Shown one piece after another: positions 43,919-53,093 of a stretch of DNA of 64,000 nucleotides. Made by a program: the position numbers and the translations under genes. The notes under the pieces were generated by a model, which was not told the DNA's origin, did no database searches, and saw only the letters and a list, made by a program, of their open reading frames with translations. The stretch comes from an uncultured archaeon (GTDB lineage Archaea > Halobacteriota > Methanosarcinia > Methanosarcinales > Methanoperedenaceae): NCBI GenBank assembly GCA_902386135.1, contig CABMIB010000037.1, forward strand, positions 1 through 64,000, read 5' to 3'. How positions within the stretch are numbered: the first letter of the stretch is position 1; the number at the start of each line of letters is the position of its first letter.

Positions 43919-44026
43919 ATTTGATCACAAGGAGAGAATCGCCGGGTTTAGTTATAAGGTTTTTGAAATTGTTCTGGTATTTTAAGAAGATGGCTAAAAA
44001 TTGAGGGTTCACTGTGCTATTGGGTT

Positions 44027-44347
44027 TTAACCATAAATCCGCACACCACGTATCATACTTTTAACTCGTGGTAGTTCAGCACGCGGGACATCAACAAGTA
44101 CACGATCTTCCTGTAATTTGGCTTTCAGAATGCCGAGGAGCATCTCTTTTTCTGGCACGTCGACTACGTTATTATTCTGATCAAGACGCATTTCTCCCAA
44201 TATCAATATCCCATGTGGGGTTTTTGCAATTATTTTAACATTCCAGGTGTTCTGTTGTGCGTCATAGTAAACATCGCCTGCTGATACTAATTCACCTATA
44301 TTTTCGATAAGGTATTCTTTTGCCTTTTCGTAGATTTCTTTATACAT
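44027..44347 (-). CDS. Hypothetical protein next to a C39-like peptidase
   Basis: A 106-residue protein without a recognised family. It has an N-terminal helix (YKEIYEKAKEYLIENIGELV), a strand-rich middle (TWNVKIIAKTPHGILILGEMRL) and a C-terminal helix (EMLLGILKAKLQEDRVLVDV). It starts 1 nt after the peptidase stop on the same strand, so it is probably its partner: a substrate, inhibitor or chaperone. This is inferred from position. Confidence 0.6.
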   Translation of the reverse strand: MYKEIYEKAKEYLIENIGELVSAGDVYYDAQQNTWNVKIIAKTPHGILILGEMRLDQNNNVVDVPEKEMLLGILKAKLQEDRVLVDVPRAELPRVKSMIRGVRIYG

Positions 44348-44348
44348 A

Positions 44349-44807
44349 TTACTCCTTGTCGATTTTGATCATCCAACAGCGAGTGGCATTCCATGCTGCA
44401 CGGAATGCTTCGTGATTGCATTGCATGAATTCTCCTTCAGGTACATCAGGGTCATGGTAAACGAGTTCTGTATCCGTAAAGCCAACTATAACGATGAAAT
44501 GACCAAAACCACTTACGCCGCCGTAAAGGTAGCTCGGGTCGATCAGTGCTATTACTGGCTTTCCTTCTTTTATTTCCTGTTTAAGGTCATCAATGTTTGC
44601 ATTCTTGACCGAAGTGGCTTTCAGACCGGATTTTTGAGCGGCTGCTGATATTTGCACTGGCGTTGTGCCGAGTTCAGTAGTACCGCAAGCTGCCTTTACT
44701 TCTGTTTCAGTTCTTGTGACTCCAAAGAAAGCAAGAACCATGCGTAAACAAGCTGGTCCGCAGGTATACCAGCTTTCTTGCTTAAAGTATGGGAGCCTTA
44801 TGTTCAA
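44349..44807 (-). CDS. C39-like cysteine peptidase, stand-alone
   Basis: A 152-residue papain-fold peptidase. QESWYTCGPACLRMVL (Gln 10, Cys 16) has the oxyanion Gln and nucleophile, GFGHFIVIVGF (His 103) and YHDPDVPEG (Asp 119) complete the triad. The domain is the leader peptidase type usually fused to ABC exporters, but here it is alone, with no membrane segment and no signal peptide. Stand-alone relatives process small peptides or ubiquitin-like proteins. The short gene encoded directly after it may be its partner. Confidence 0.8.
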   Translation of the reverse strand: MNIRLPYFKQESWYTCGPACLRMVLAFFGVTRTETEVKAACGTTELGTTPVQISAAAQKSGLKATSVKNANIDDLKQEIKEGKPVIALIDPSYLYGGVSGFGHFIVIVGFTDTELVYHDPDVPEGEFMQCNHEAFRAAWNATRCWMIKIDKE

Positions 44808-45024
44808 ATAATCACTGAATTTAAGAAGTCACAGGGGATATTAAAACTTGTTATATGACCTGACTTAAACTAAGTGTAATGCCCATTGCAGCATGTTCCA
44901 TGTAACAAATATTTCCTACGCACCGCCTTTTAAGCTATAATCAGTATAAAAAACCTGGCAGTATGTTAGCGAACACTACATTTAATATGTAAATAATGTA
45001 TTTAAAGGAAATTAAGGAAGAAAA

Positions 45025-46109
45025 ATGGAATTTAGAAATATTGATAACTGGGATGAAAATTATATTAATGAGCTAATCGACAAAAAAGAGAAAGAAAGCG
45101 TTCAGCTTGAGTTTAAAGGAGGCGACTTTCTTAAAAACACCCCAGAAGGTAAATTTAAACTCAGAAAATGGGTTACCAGTTTTGCAAATTCCGCAGGCGG
45201 TTTTTTGTAATTGGCGTCAGAGAAAAAGAGGAAATTGAAGAAATCAATGGTAAAAAAGTAATAAAAGATGAATATCCAGAAGAAATTGATGGAATCGATA
45301 AAAGTGAATTTACAATCCCTATCAGAAAATGGATCGAAGATACTATAACTGATTCAATATTTCCTCATCTAAATCCAACTCCTTTGGTAAAAACATTCAC
45401 ATGGTCAAAAGACTCCAATAAAGAGATTGCGATCATTCGTGTCTGGCAAACCAATGCTGTTGTACATTATGTGAGCTATAAAGGAAAAGAATATTATTTC
45501 CATCGCCATAATTTTGAAACTGTAGAAATGGATGAATGGGAAATCAGGGCACTTCTTTTCGGAAGAGCGCCACCGCCTGTTTTTCAGTTGCATTGTGAAG
45601 CTGTGCGATCGAAGACTTCTGTTAAAAAAACCGATGGAATAGAAGAGATAAAACATGATGAAATAATTTTTAAACTAACAAATGAAGGTTTTGGCATCGG
45701 GAAAAATATACAAATAGGAATGATTTATAATTCTTCCATAGTCATATACAATATCAAAACTAGCAATGGAATTTATTTACCAGACGATGAGTTTATGTTA
45801 TTTGATAAATTGCCACTTTCATTTAAAGAGATTTTCGATTCCGATGGAAAAGTTACTATTACAAGAATATATTATGACCGAGTTCTCCATTCGGAAGATG
45901 CTAGATCATTTACCTTTAGTTTGAAAATAGAAAGGAAAAATAATGCATTTGATTATAAAAGAATAAATAGAATTGGAGTTTTTATCTTCAGTGAGATTTC
46001 TAAGCCTACATATTTTGGAGTTGAATTTTGTTTGGGCGCTATTTATGATATTAATCAATTGATAGCTAATGTTATTCCTTACTCAGGCTATAAAATCAAA
46101 ATTGAATGA
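45025..46109 (+). pseudogene. AlbA_2/Schlafen-like protein, frameshifted in a T run
   Basis: Two frames make one protein. The first (from 45025) has the AlbA_2 start ESVQLEFKGGDFLKN and WVTSFANSAGGFL, then a stop; the next frame continues VIGVREKEEIEEINGKKVI and runs to 46109. The break lies in a run of six T (about 45201-45206); seven T would restore GGFFVIGV, the family motif GGxLxIGV. The rest is about 300 residues: end of the AlbA_2 domain and a beta-rich domain with FHRHNFETVEMDEWEIRALLF. AlbA_2 proteins are putative DNA-binding, ATP-related regulators, often in defence contexts. A sequencing slip or a phase-variable tract are both possible. Confidence 0.7.
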
Positions 46110-46153
46110 AAGTTACACCTTAATTAGATTCTATTATAAAACGATGAAATAAC

Positions 46154-46684
46154 ATGATCAAATCAAACTCAATCCTGGAAATCAGTTGCGGAAGCCACTC
46201 AAAGCTGTACGAGACAAGAGGTAAGGAATGGAATCTGTTTGTGGGCATTGACATCAACATGGATCTCTGCAAACAAGCGAAGAAGCAGGGGCTTGAAGTA
46301 GTATGCTGCGATGCCTTTAACCTTCCATTCAAGCCGAAGTCATTCCATGACGTGTATATACAGTGCTTCACGGCGCTTCTTGAGAAAGACGCATTCATTG
46401 AGGCGTTCCAGAAAAGCGATTATGACGAGTTCTGCGAGTTCATGGGCAACGAGATAGACTATGCGTGGCAGATAATCGATTCGTTCTATGAGTTGCTTCT
46501 TGAATGCAAACAGGTGAGCGACCATATAATATGCCTTCCGTCATGCAACCTTGAGATGAACAGGTATCTTGTTAATGCTGTCAAGAACCTGCCAAGCGTT
46601 ACTGTTGATGTCCAGCGCCAGAACTGGGGCAAGGGAAAAGCCTGCGTGATGTACCTGGATATTGATTGCACAACATATGTCTGA
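46154..46684 (+). CDS. SAM-dependent methyltransferase-like protein
   Basis: A 176-residue protein with a Rossmann-type core. LEISCGSHSKLYETRGKEWNLFVGIDINMDLCKQAKKQGLEVVCCDAFNLPFKPKSFHDVYI shows motif I in variant form (ISCGSHSKL), acidic motif II (GIDIN), motif III (CDAFNLPF) and post-motif. It is short and has an unusual helical insert (about 80-120). Substrate unknown. It follows the frameshifted AlbA_2 gene by 44 nt. Confidence 0.7.
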   Translation: MIKSNSILEISCGSHSKLYETRGKEWNLFVGIDINMDLCKQAKKQGLEVVCCDAFNLPFKPKSFHDVYIQCFTALLEKDAFIEAFQKSDYDEFCEFMGNEIDYAWQIIDSFYELLLECKQVSDHIICLPSCNLEMNRYLVNAVKNLPSVTVDVQRQNWGKGKACVMYLDIDCTTYV

Positions 46685-46776
46685 TTCGCGGGCAAAATCG
46701 GTTCAGATGCATTATGCATGTATTATTCCATAACATTAATAAGCAGTCAGCTTTATTGAAGGCGCAGGTGATTTAG

Positions 46777-47019
46777 ATGAGTGAATGTTTCCTTTGTCAT
46801 GCTGCTATTGAACCGGTTAGCGATGCCGAAATAGAAGGAGTAGACCTGTGCGTTGATTGCTGTGATAATCTGGATGCAATTATAAGAGATTACCTGGCTT
46901 CAAGTCCGGGCGGTCTTGACCTTGTTCTTGATATAATCGCAGAAGACCTCTCAAATCCTGAGAGCAGATTAAAAGATGCCCTGAAGGATGTTATCAGAGA
47001 AGTTATGTCAGAGAAGTAA
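46777..47019 (+). CDS. Small zinc-binding protein
   Basis: An 80-residue protein. SECFLCHAAIEPV (CxxC) and VDLCVDCCDNL (CxxC) form a zinc ribbon, followed by a helical acidic part (YLASSPGGLDLVLDIIAEDL). A related gene with the same order (CxxC pair, CDRC, helices) lies at 53893. No family name is recognised. Confidence 0.65.
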   Translation: MSECFLCHAAIEPVSDAEIEGVDLCVDCCDNLDAIIRDYLASSPGGLDLVLDIIAEDLSNPESRLKDALKDVIREVMSEK

Positions 47020-47043
47020 AACTTCTCTGTTGTTATTTTTTTT
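47009..47043 (+). terminator. Hairpin plus T tract after the zinc-binding protein gene
   Basis: Perfect 9-bp stem CAGAGAAGT paired with ACTTCTCTG, loop AAA, overlapping the stop codon, then TTGTTATTTTTTTT. This is a strong intrinsic-type terminator shape for the gene ending at 47019. Confidence 0.65.
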
Positions 47044-47059
47044 CCGTGCTGATTCAGGA

Positions 47060-47173
47060 CTATCGGGGGACTGAGTAGAACAGCTTAAAAAAGCCGATTG
47101 CTATCAAAAATAATATAATTATAAGCAGGACTATAATAATATCGTCTTTTTCGAGGTTTATTTTTTCTTTCAT
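47060..47173 (-). CDS. 37-residue single-helix membrane protein
   Basis: Frame MKEKINLEKDDIIIVLLIIILF then LIAIGFFKLFYSVPR, stop. It has one membrane helix (about 12-30) with charged N-terminal side. GGTGGAAGT directly before the ATG is a good ribosome site. Upstream DNA is promoter-like. Function unknown; tiny hydrophobic proteins like this are often missed. Confidence 0.45.
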   Translation of the reverse strand: MKEKINLEKDDIIIVLLIIILFLIAIGFFKLFYSVPR

Positions 47174-47257
47174 ACTTCCACCTTTTTTGCATCTTCTACG
47201 TTTTTACATCTTTTACTTTTTTAAGGTATATAAAATCATCCAAAAAATTACATGCTA

Positions 47258-49105
47258 CTATTTCCTGTGAAAATACTGGGAGGAAAATAACCCTGCTTTT
47301 ATCTCTTTTTTATATCTTCTTATGGCTACGCTGACCATATCCCTGGGAATAGAGTGCTTATTCATAGCCAGATAATCGCCTATTATCTTTAATTCATTCT
47401 GGTACGCAGGCGCTATCATCTCCGCATATTCAACACCGTCGCTGGTCAGGACATACTCATACCGCTGCCTCCACCTGCCGTTCTTTTCATAATACCGCAG
47501 GTCTTCGTCCACCATTCCCATCGCGACGAGAAGCTGTATATCCTCAAAAAGCCGGTCGCTGTATAGGAACCCGTAGCGGTTATGGAAACTGTAGTCAAAT
47601 AAATTGTGAAGCCTTTCCATCTTCCCGAGCTCCCTGACCAGGCGGTATACCAGGTTAATATTGCGAAGCCTGGGCATGATGACTCTGCCATCGGATTCTT
47701 CGCTGAACAGCCTGTGCGCACTGTAGAATATGAGAAGAAGGCCTTCGATAGGCAGGTAGGTTTCGTTCCTGATAAAGTTCAAAAGCCTGGGCGAAAGGTC
47801 CTCAATGCCGAGCAGGAGCTCGTGCGATGCCTGCGAGAGCATGGAATCATCACCGCTCCTTGAGAAGACGCACAGCGATATCTGGCGCGAGATGGCTCTC
47901 ACAAGACCGTTGGCAAGGGCGGATTCATCATAGAAAAATCCCTCCTCATCCCCGGTTTTCACCCTTGTGCTCTTCGGGATACCGCTTGCAACATCAAGGT
48001 CAACAAGAACGGGCGCCCCGTACCTGGAAGCGAAACGCTTCGCAAGCTCCACCTCGAACATCTTTTTAGCCACCCCGTTCCTTGCGATCGTGGAGAGCGC
48101 CATTCGCGTCCTGGGATTAAGGGTTTTCTGAGTAAAGCGCGATACAGCGTTGCAGATATTACCGTTTCGGATATTACTTATCAGTTTTTTCGCGCTGGCA
48201 TTTCCGTTAGCTTCGATGAAGTTCAACAGGTCGCTGTCGATGTATGAAGTAAAAAACCCAGCCACGGTCGTTTTCACGCCTTTTCCTGATCTTTCGTAGC
48301 TGGCAAGCGCGTTCTCAAGAGCCTGGAGCAGCATGACCCTTGCTCCCTGGGTTTTCGGGTTATGGATTATCGCGGAATAATGATGCGCCCTTGCAATCAG
48401 CATGGACTCGGCTGCGATCATAGCCATGTCTTCATCATAACTGGCAGCGCCCCCCAGAACCATCCTGCCATTGCACAGCGTCAGGCTTCCCACGATCTGG
48501 TCCACGTCCACAAGCCCGAGCGAAACGCCAGTGTGGTATGAGTCGCGCAGCAGGAAATCGATCCTGTCTGAATCTATGTCATTAGAAATGATCTGGGCAA
48601 GATAGGGCTTCGGGAGTGCATCGACATCGCCTGTTGCCATTTTAGCTATTTCTTCAAAAAAGGATTCCGCCCTACCGGAAGTTTCGGCGCGCTTCGCGAT
48701 TTCAGGCTTTGTGTGGAATGAGTTTGATATTATGTATTTCGTGAACATCTCATGCTTCACGAATTTCTTGCCGTCTATTACAGGCTGGTAAGCTGGGTTC
48801 CGTTTCAGGACGCTCTCTACGACATGAGAGAATGCGCAGTGACCGATATCGTGAAGAAGAGCCGCGAGCCTCACCTTTACGATTTCTTCCTCAGGAAGAT
48901 CCAGAGCCTTTGCCATCGTATTGGCGATAAAAAGCGTCCCAACGCTGTGCTCAAAACGGGTATGGTTCGCACCCGGAAAAGCGAGGTCGGCAAGCCCAAG
49001 CTGCTGGATTCGGCGGAGGCGCGCCATCTCAGGAGTATTGATAATGAGCTGCTCAAGTTCGCTTAGCACCACACGACCGTAAATCGGGTCTATGATAGAG
49101 GGCAT
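47258..49105 (-). CDS. HD-domain phosphohydrolase (dGTPase/SAMHD-like)
   Basis: A 615-residue protein. The N-terminal metal-binding HD domain has HTRFEHSVGT (His 53), ALLHDIGHCAFSH (His 85, Asp 86) and a later Asp in SNDIDSDRIDFLLRDSYHTG, the pattern of dGTPase/SAMHD-type hydrolases. The remaining 350 residues are helical with a C-terminal region ending in a basic motif. It probably hydrolyses dNTPs or other phosphoester nucleotides. It stands alone and may help nucleotide balance or defence. Confidence 0.85.
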   Translation of the reverse strand: MPSIIDPIYGRVVLSELEQLIINTPEMARLRRIQQLGLADLAFPGANHTRFEHSVGTLFIANTMAKALDLPEEEIVKVRLAALLHDIGHCAFSHVVESVLKRNPAYQPVIDGKKFVKHEMFTKYIISNSFHTKPEIAKRAETSGRAESFFEEIAKMATGDVDALPKPYLAQIISNDIDSDRIDFLLRDSYHTGVSLGLVDVDQIVGSLTLCNGRMVLGGAASYDEDMAMIAAESMLIARAHHYSAIIHNPKTQGARVMLLQALENALASYERSGKGVKTTVAGFFTSYIDSDLLNFIEANGNASAKKLISNIRNGNICNAVSRFTQKTLNPRTRMALSTIARNGVAKKMFEVELAKRFASRYGAPVLVDLDVASGIPKSTRVKTGDEEGFFYDESALANGLVRAISRQISLCVFSRSGDDSMLSQASHELLLGIEDLSPRLLNFIRNETYLPIEGLLLIFYSAHRLFSEESDGRVIMPRLRNINLVYRLVRELGKMERLHNLFDYSFHNRYGFLYSDRLFEDIQLLVAMGMVDEDLRYYEKNGRWRQRYEYVLTSDGVEYAEMIAPAYQNELKIIGDYLAMNKHSIPRDMVSVAIRRYKKEIKAGLFSSQYFHRK

Positions 49106-49164
49106 AGTACATTATATAAGAAGGAGGGGTATTAAAATCAATCTTTTCTTTATACAAATTTTTC

Positions 49165-49500
49165 TCAGATTATTCTTATCCCCTTTTTAATTGCCTCGTT
49201 AACTATACTAATCTGTTCTCTTTTCCGCGCAAACTCATCGGGAGTATAGCATAAGACATCCACAACCTCAGCATTTCTGTCGGTTAGTAAGCCTATGGAC
49301 TCGATGAACTTATACATCCTTTTTGTGAACTTTATATCAGAGAACTTTTTAGACACAATAATGAGGTCTATGTCGCTATATTCACCCGGGCTTCCGTATG
49401 CTCTTGACCCCCAGAGCCACATCTCGTCTGGTGCATATATGGACTTTATTCTGGCAAGGTATTTATTCAAAAAGTAGGATACTTTTTTATCAAATGCCAT
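49165..49500 (-). CDS. MNT-type nucleotidyltransferase
   Basis: A 111-residue minimal nucleotidyltransferase with MWLWGSRAYGSPGEYSDIDLIIVSKK (about 27-52), the GSxxxGxxxxxSDxDhhV signature. Family members are antitoxins or nucleotide-modifying enzymes. No HEPN partner is adjacent, unlike the pair at 16.0-16.6 kb. It differs clearly in sequence from that copy. Confidence 0.8.
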   Translation of the reverse strand: MAFDKKVSYFLNKYLARIKSIYAPDEMWLWGSRAYGSPGEYSDIDLIIVSKKFSDIKFTKRMYKFIESIGLLTDRNAEVVDVLCYTPDEFARKREQISIVNEAIKKGIRII

Positions 49501-49587
49501 CTATTACATCATCCAAATCATTCAGAACCATACTACTCTTATTATTGTTTTTATCGTTTAAATGTTATTTGATGTATTTTAAAATTT

Positions 49588-49916
49588 GAGTGAGGAGAGT
49601 AAGCCCCTTTATGTTTAGCGCAAAGGGCAATGCCCTTGTCGCGCTCATGCGGCATTCAGCTATGCGCCGTACTCGGACAGGTCTGGACTGCCCTGTTGTC
49701 CTATTTCGGCTTGCACCCGCGGGGATTCGCCGTTCCATCCGCACACGCATGACCTCGCCCTTTCGGGCTCATCGCATTTCTGTGCTGCGGTATCGTTTCT
49801 GTTCCAGAGCCAGGATTCTCACCCTACGCACTTGAATGCGTCCGCGGTCCAGAAGGTGAGGGGACTTTTCTCAGCAGCATTCCTGCCACCGGCAGCCGCC
49901 CTTCCTCTCTCACTTC
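49588..49916 (-). ncRNA. rnpB: RNase P RNA, archaeal type
   Basis: About 330 nt without a supportable protein gene, read on the minus strand. The conserved signature pieces of RNase P RNA are in order: GAGGAA near the 5' end followed by AAAGTCCCC, ACAGAAACG in the middle, GATGAGCCCGAAAGGGCGAG as a GAAA-capped stem, GGATGGAACGGCGAATCCC, then GTGCAAGCCGAAATAGG, and a 3' end CTCTCCTCACT whose last bases pair with the 5' AGTGAG (helix P1). It matures tRNA 5' ends. Ends are approximate. Confidence 0.85.
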
Positions 49917-49995
49917 ATTAAACAACGTATCATCTTTTATAATTACCGATAACTTGATAATAAAAACGGCATTTAAGGGGTTCAAGGTGCAATTA

Positions 49996-50178
49996 ATGAA
50001 AAGAGACCTGATGGATATCCTGTGCTGCCCGATGTGCAAGGGCGACCTCGTGCTTGAAGTAACGGAAGAGAACGAAAAAGAGATCGTAAAGGGAACACTG
50101 TACTGCGGGAAATGCAAGGAGTGCTACCCGATTGATGACGGCATCCCCAACATGCTGCCGCCGGACCTCCGGGAATAA
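49996..50178 (+). CDS. Trm112-like zinc protein
   Basis: A 60-residue protein from the ATG at 49996: MKRDLMDILCCPMCKGDLVL then TLYCGKCKECYPIDDGIPNMLPPD. CCPMC and CGKCKEC bind zinc, and the YPIDDGIPNMLP ending is the Trm112 hallmark. Trm112 activates several methyltransferases acting on tRNA, rRNA and release factor. The start 42 nt upstream is less likely. It lies just beside the RNase P RNA gene on the other strand. Confidence 0.9.
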   Translation: MKRDLMDILCCPMCKGDLVLEVTEENEKEIVKGTLYCGKCKECYPIDDGIPNMLPPDLRE

Positions 50179-50190
50179 TTGCTGTTGCTA

Positions 50191-50676
50191 TTATTCTTTT
50201 CCCCCAAAATAGCTGAACGCTATGAGGGATGCAGCTACCACTGCAACTGCGATGCCAAAAAATAATGTTCCCTGCGGGTCTTTCCACTCCACAAGATGCT
50301 CAAGGAAAATAATACCCATAACAAGAATTATAACACTGCCAAGCTTCACCTTCAGGTCGTGAAGGTTCCTTATGATAAGCCAGTCCGGAAGAGATATATC
50401 CTCTATAAAAAGTTCGTACATGCCCATTGCGAAAATAAAAAGGACAGTGGCAATAAGGAATATGTCCATTAGCTCTATGAGGGCGATCATATCAAGGGGA
50501 TCTTTCCCGTAACCTGTAACAAAGCTGAATATAATAACAAGTGTCTTTACCAATCCCCATAAAAACCCGGCAGCTGATGCCAGAAGTGATGACGCAACGG
50601 CGATCAGAATTAAATTTTTGCTCCTCTCAATTGATTTTTTAAAGTATCCCCTCATATTATACCTTGCAGGATGCAC
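50191..50676 (-). CDS. YqhA-like membrane protein
   Basis: A 161-residue protein with four membrane helices (about 20-45, 65-85, 110-128, 135-155). The pattern MGMYELFIEDISLPDWLIIRNLHDLKVKLGSVIILVMGIIFLEHLVEW matches the YqhA/UPF0114 family. Function unknown. An internal Met at residue 8 is an alternative start. The gene is convergent with the Trm112-like gene. Confidence 0.8.
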   Translation of the reverse strand: MHPARYNMRGYFKKSIERSKNLILIAVASSLLASAAGFLWGLVKTLVIIFSFVTGYGKDPLDMIALIELMDIFLIATVLFIFAMGMYELFIEDISLPDWLIIRNLHDLKVKLGSVIILVMGIIFLEHLVEWKDPQGTLFFGIAVAVVAASLIAFSYFGGKE

Positions 50677-50698
50677 TCTTTAAAAAGTTATTTATTTT

Positions 50699-51727
50699 TT
50701 AAAGCTTTCCCATCTTTTTCAGGAGTTCTGCGTTCAGGACACTTGCGCCGGCTGCGCCTCTTATTGTGTTGTGCCCCATACAGATGTAGCGTATTCCGGG
50801 GCGGATGCGTCCTACAGATACGGTCATCCCTCCGCCCAGATTTCTGTCCATGCGCGGCTGGGGACGGTCTTTTTCTTCCTTTACTTCTATCACCGGGGTA
50901 GGTTCCGTAGGCAGGTCCGACAGCCCAGGATCAAAATCGAGGAAAGCCTGTTTAATATCTTCAGTCGATGGGTTATCTGCCATCTCGACCCAGACCGCTT
51001 CCGTGTGACCATCCATAACCATAACGCGATTGCAGCTTGCGCTCACCGCAAACGGCGCATCGATTATCTCGCTCCCGTTGAATTCTCCGAGAAGCTTCTT
51101 AGTCTCGGTCTCTACTTTCTCTTCCTCTTTTTCAATATACGGGATGACATTATCCAGGATAGCCATCGAGGCTACGCCGTCATATCCTGCGCCTGAGATG
51201 GCCTGCATGGAAGCAAGATAAATTTTCTCTATCCCGAACTTCATGAGCGGCTTAAGCGTCACGGTCATCATAATAGTTGTGCAGTTGGGGTTAGTGACAA
51301 CGTAGCCGTCCCACTTGCGGTTGTCCTGCTGGACATCGATAAGACCGAGATGCTCCTGATTCACTTCAGGGATGACGAGCGGTACGTCTTTGACCATCCG
51401 CAGGGCGCTGGCATTACTTGCAACAACAAAACCCGCTTTTGCGAACTCAGGTTCCACTGTCTTTGCAAGGTCGGTAGGAAGTGCTGAAAAAACGATGTCT
51501 GCATCGACTTTCTTCGGGTCAACGGGCACTACGGTCATGTCAGAAACATCTTCCGGGATCTTACTCTCAAGCCTCCAGCTTGCCGCTTCGCCGTACTTCT
51601 TGCCCGCGCTCTTATCGGAAGCTGCAAGGGATGTCAACTCGAACCACGGGTGTTCGCTTAACATCTCGATGAACCTCTGGCCTACGTTACCTGTCGCGCC
51701 CAGTACCCCTGCCTTTATTTTCGCCAT
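50699..51727 (-). CDS. asd: Aspartate-semialdehyde dehydrogenase
   Basis: A 342-residue enzyme that makes aspartate semialdehyde for lysine, threonine and methionine synthesis. The NADP site [17 protein letters not shown] is at about 8-24, the catalytic Cys lies in [11 protein letters not shown] (about 147), and the signature SGAGYDGV and a final [30 protein letters not shown] fit the archaeal/fungal type. It is followed by a ferredoxin gene upstream on the same strand, with a 40-bp gap. Confidence 0.96.
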   Translation of the reverse strand: MAKIKAGVLGATGNVGQRFIEMLSEHPWFELTSLAASDKSAGKKYGEAASWRLESKIPEDVSDMTVVPVDPKKVDADIVFSALPTDLAKTVEPEFAKAGFVVASNASALRMVKDVPLVIPEVNQEHLGLIDVQQDNRKWDGYVVTNPNCTTIMMTVTLKPLMKFGIEKIYLASMQAISGAGYDGVASMAILDNVIPYIEKEEEKVETETKKLLGEFNGSEIIDAPFAVSASCNRVMVMDGHTEAVWVEMADNPSTEDIKQAFLDFDPGLSDLPTEPTPVIEVKEEKDRPQPRMDRNLGGGMTVSVGRIRPGIRYICMGHNTIRGAAGASVLNAELLKKMGKL

Positions 51728-51767
51728 AGCTACCTTGCCGGTATTTTATTTTGTTATTTATTGTTGT

Positions 51768-51941
51768 TTATTCCATCTTGATCGCACTGTTAGGGCAGGA
51801 ATCCACGCATGTGCCGCATTCAGTGCATTCCTCTTCATCAACTTTAGCTTTTTCGTTTTTCAGCTCTATTGCAGTTGCTGGACATTCGTCTACACATATT
51901 CCACATCCTGTACATTCATCAGTGTTTACCTTTGCTGGCAT
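51768..51941 (-). CDS. 2[4Fe-4S] ferredoxin
   Basis: A 57-residue protein from the ATG at 51941 ([20 protein letters not shown]). Two CxxCxxCxxxCP motifs ([24 protein letters not shown]) bind two iron-sulfur clusters. The start eight codons earlier lacks a ribosome site; AAAGGTGA fits the chosen start. It carries electrons in anaerobic metabolism. Confidence 0.93.
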   Translation of the reverse strand: MPAKVNTDECTGCGICVDECPATAIELKNEKAKVDEEECTECGTCVDSCPNSAIKME

Positions 51942-52053
51942 TTGTGTCACCTTTGCCCTACCCATTGAATAAGTGAAATATAAAAGTAACGGTTTAGACG
52001 CGAATTTTTAATAGATAAATATACCTTTCATGGGCCTTTATGGAAATGGTTGC

Positions 52054-53016
52054 TTATCTCCCAAAATGCTCATACCCCCGCGCCTCCAGTTCCTCCACCC
52101 TTCCCGCCCCTTCAATAAACACTCCCTTCTCAATAACCTCCCCGATAACTGTCAGATGGCAGGCTTTTTTTACCCTCTCAAGCTTTTCAGGAGCGACGGT
52201 GAAAAGGAGTTCAAAATCCCCTCCTGTAAAGACCGATACTTCCAGGAGTTCCCTGCCTTTCAATAACGTTCTAACCTCCGGGTGTACAGGCAACCTGTTC
52301 TCATATATCTTAAAACCCACGCCGCTTGCTTTGCTTATGTCATGGAGCGAAAGCGCAAGCCCGTCACTTATATCCATCATCGAAGTAACCGAGCGGGACT
52401 TTGCAAGAGCCATGCCCTCATTGATCCTTGGCACTGGTTCAAACAGTGCTTTCAGTATTTCCTGGCTGACGGGTATTTTTTTATCCATGGCAAGAAGGGC
52501 TGCTCCCGCCGAGCCGAGATTGCCTGTCACGCATACGAGGTCTCTTACTTTCGCACCGCTTCTGCGTATAAGCAGCTCTTTTTTCACGGTGCCCAGCGCC
52601 GTGCCAGCCATCGTAAGCTCATCATGCGAATCCGTATCCCCGCCGATTATCTGCGTGCCGTATGTTGAGGCACATTCATCCATTCCCTTTACCACTTCTT
52701 CGATAAATGATAACTCGGTATCAGGCGGGATACCCATTGCCATTACAACACCAAGCGGCATGGCGCCCTTGGAAGCCAGGTCGCTCAAATTGACAGCGAC
52801 CGACATCCACCCTATCTGCCTCCCGGTCATCTGGAGAGGAAAGTCGGTTTTCCGGTGGAGCATATCTGTGGTGACGAGAAGATAGCGCTCAGGATCGATA
52901 TCAAGCACAGCGCAATCATCCTCCCCTGCCCCTTCGATGACTTTATTAACCGGTCTTGAAAGTAACCTGGCAATATGTTCAATCAATGCCCTTTCGCTTA
53001 GCTCTCTTATTTTCAT
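52054..53016 (-). CDS. thiL: Thiamine-monophosphate kinase
   Basis: A 320-residue enzyme of the PurM/ThiL fold. GAGEDDCAVLDIDPERYLLVTTDMLHRKTDFP, AVNLSDLASKGAMPLGVVMAMGIPPDT, IIGGDTDSH and MDISDGLALSLHDISKASGVGF are the conserved motifs for ATP and metal binding. It makes thiamine diphosphate from thiamine monophosphate. It is monocistronic and divergent from tatC. Confidence 0.95.
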   Translation of the reverse strand: MKIRELSERALIEHIARLLSRPVNKVIEGAGEDDCAVLDIDPERYLLVTTDMLHRKTDFPLQMTGRQIGWMSVAVNLSDLASKGAMPLGVVMAMGIPPDTELSFIEEVVKGMDECASTYGTQIIGGDTDSHDELTMAGTALGTVKKELLIRRSGAKVRDLVCVTGNLGSAGAALLAMDKKIPVSQEILKALFEPVPRINEGMALAKSRSVTSMMDISDGLALSLHDISKASGVGFKIYENRLPVHPEVRTLLKGRELLEVSVFTGGDFELLFTVAPEKLERVKKACHLTVIGEVIEKGVFIEGAGRVEELEARGYEHFGR

Positions 53017-53093
53017 ACATGGATATTTACTCCAGTGTCTAAAGAACTTTTCGCTGCACTATGTTTATAAATAATAAGGGCTCAGTAAATAGG

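Noticed and set aside
49590-49920. Protein-coding frames over the RNase P RNA
   Set aside because: The DNA carries the conserved RNase P RNA elements in order and the frames look like no protein.
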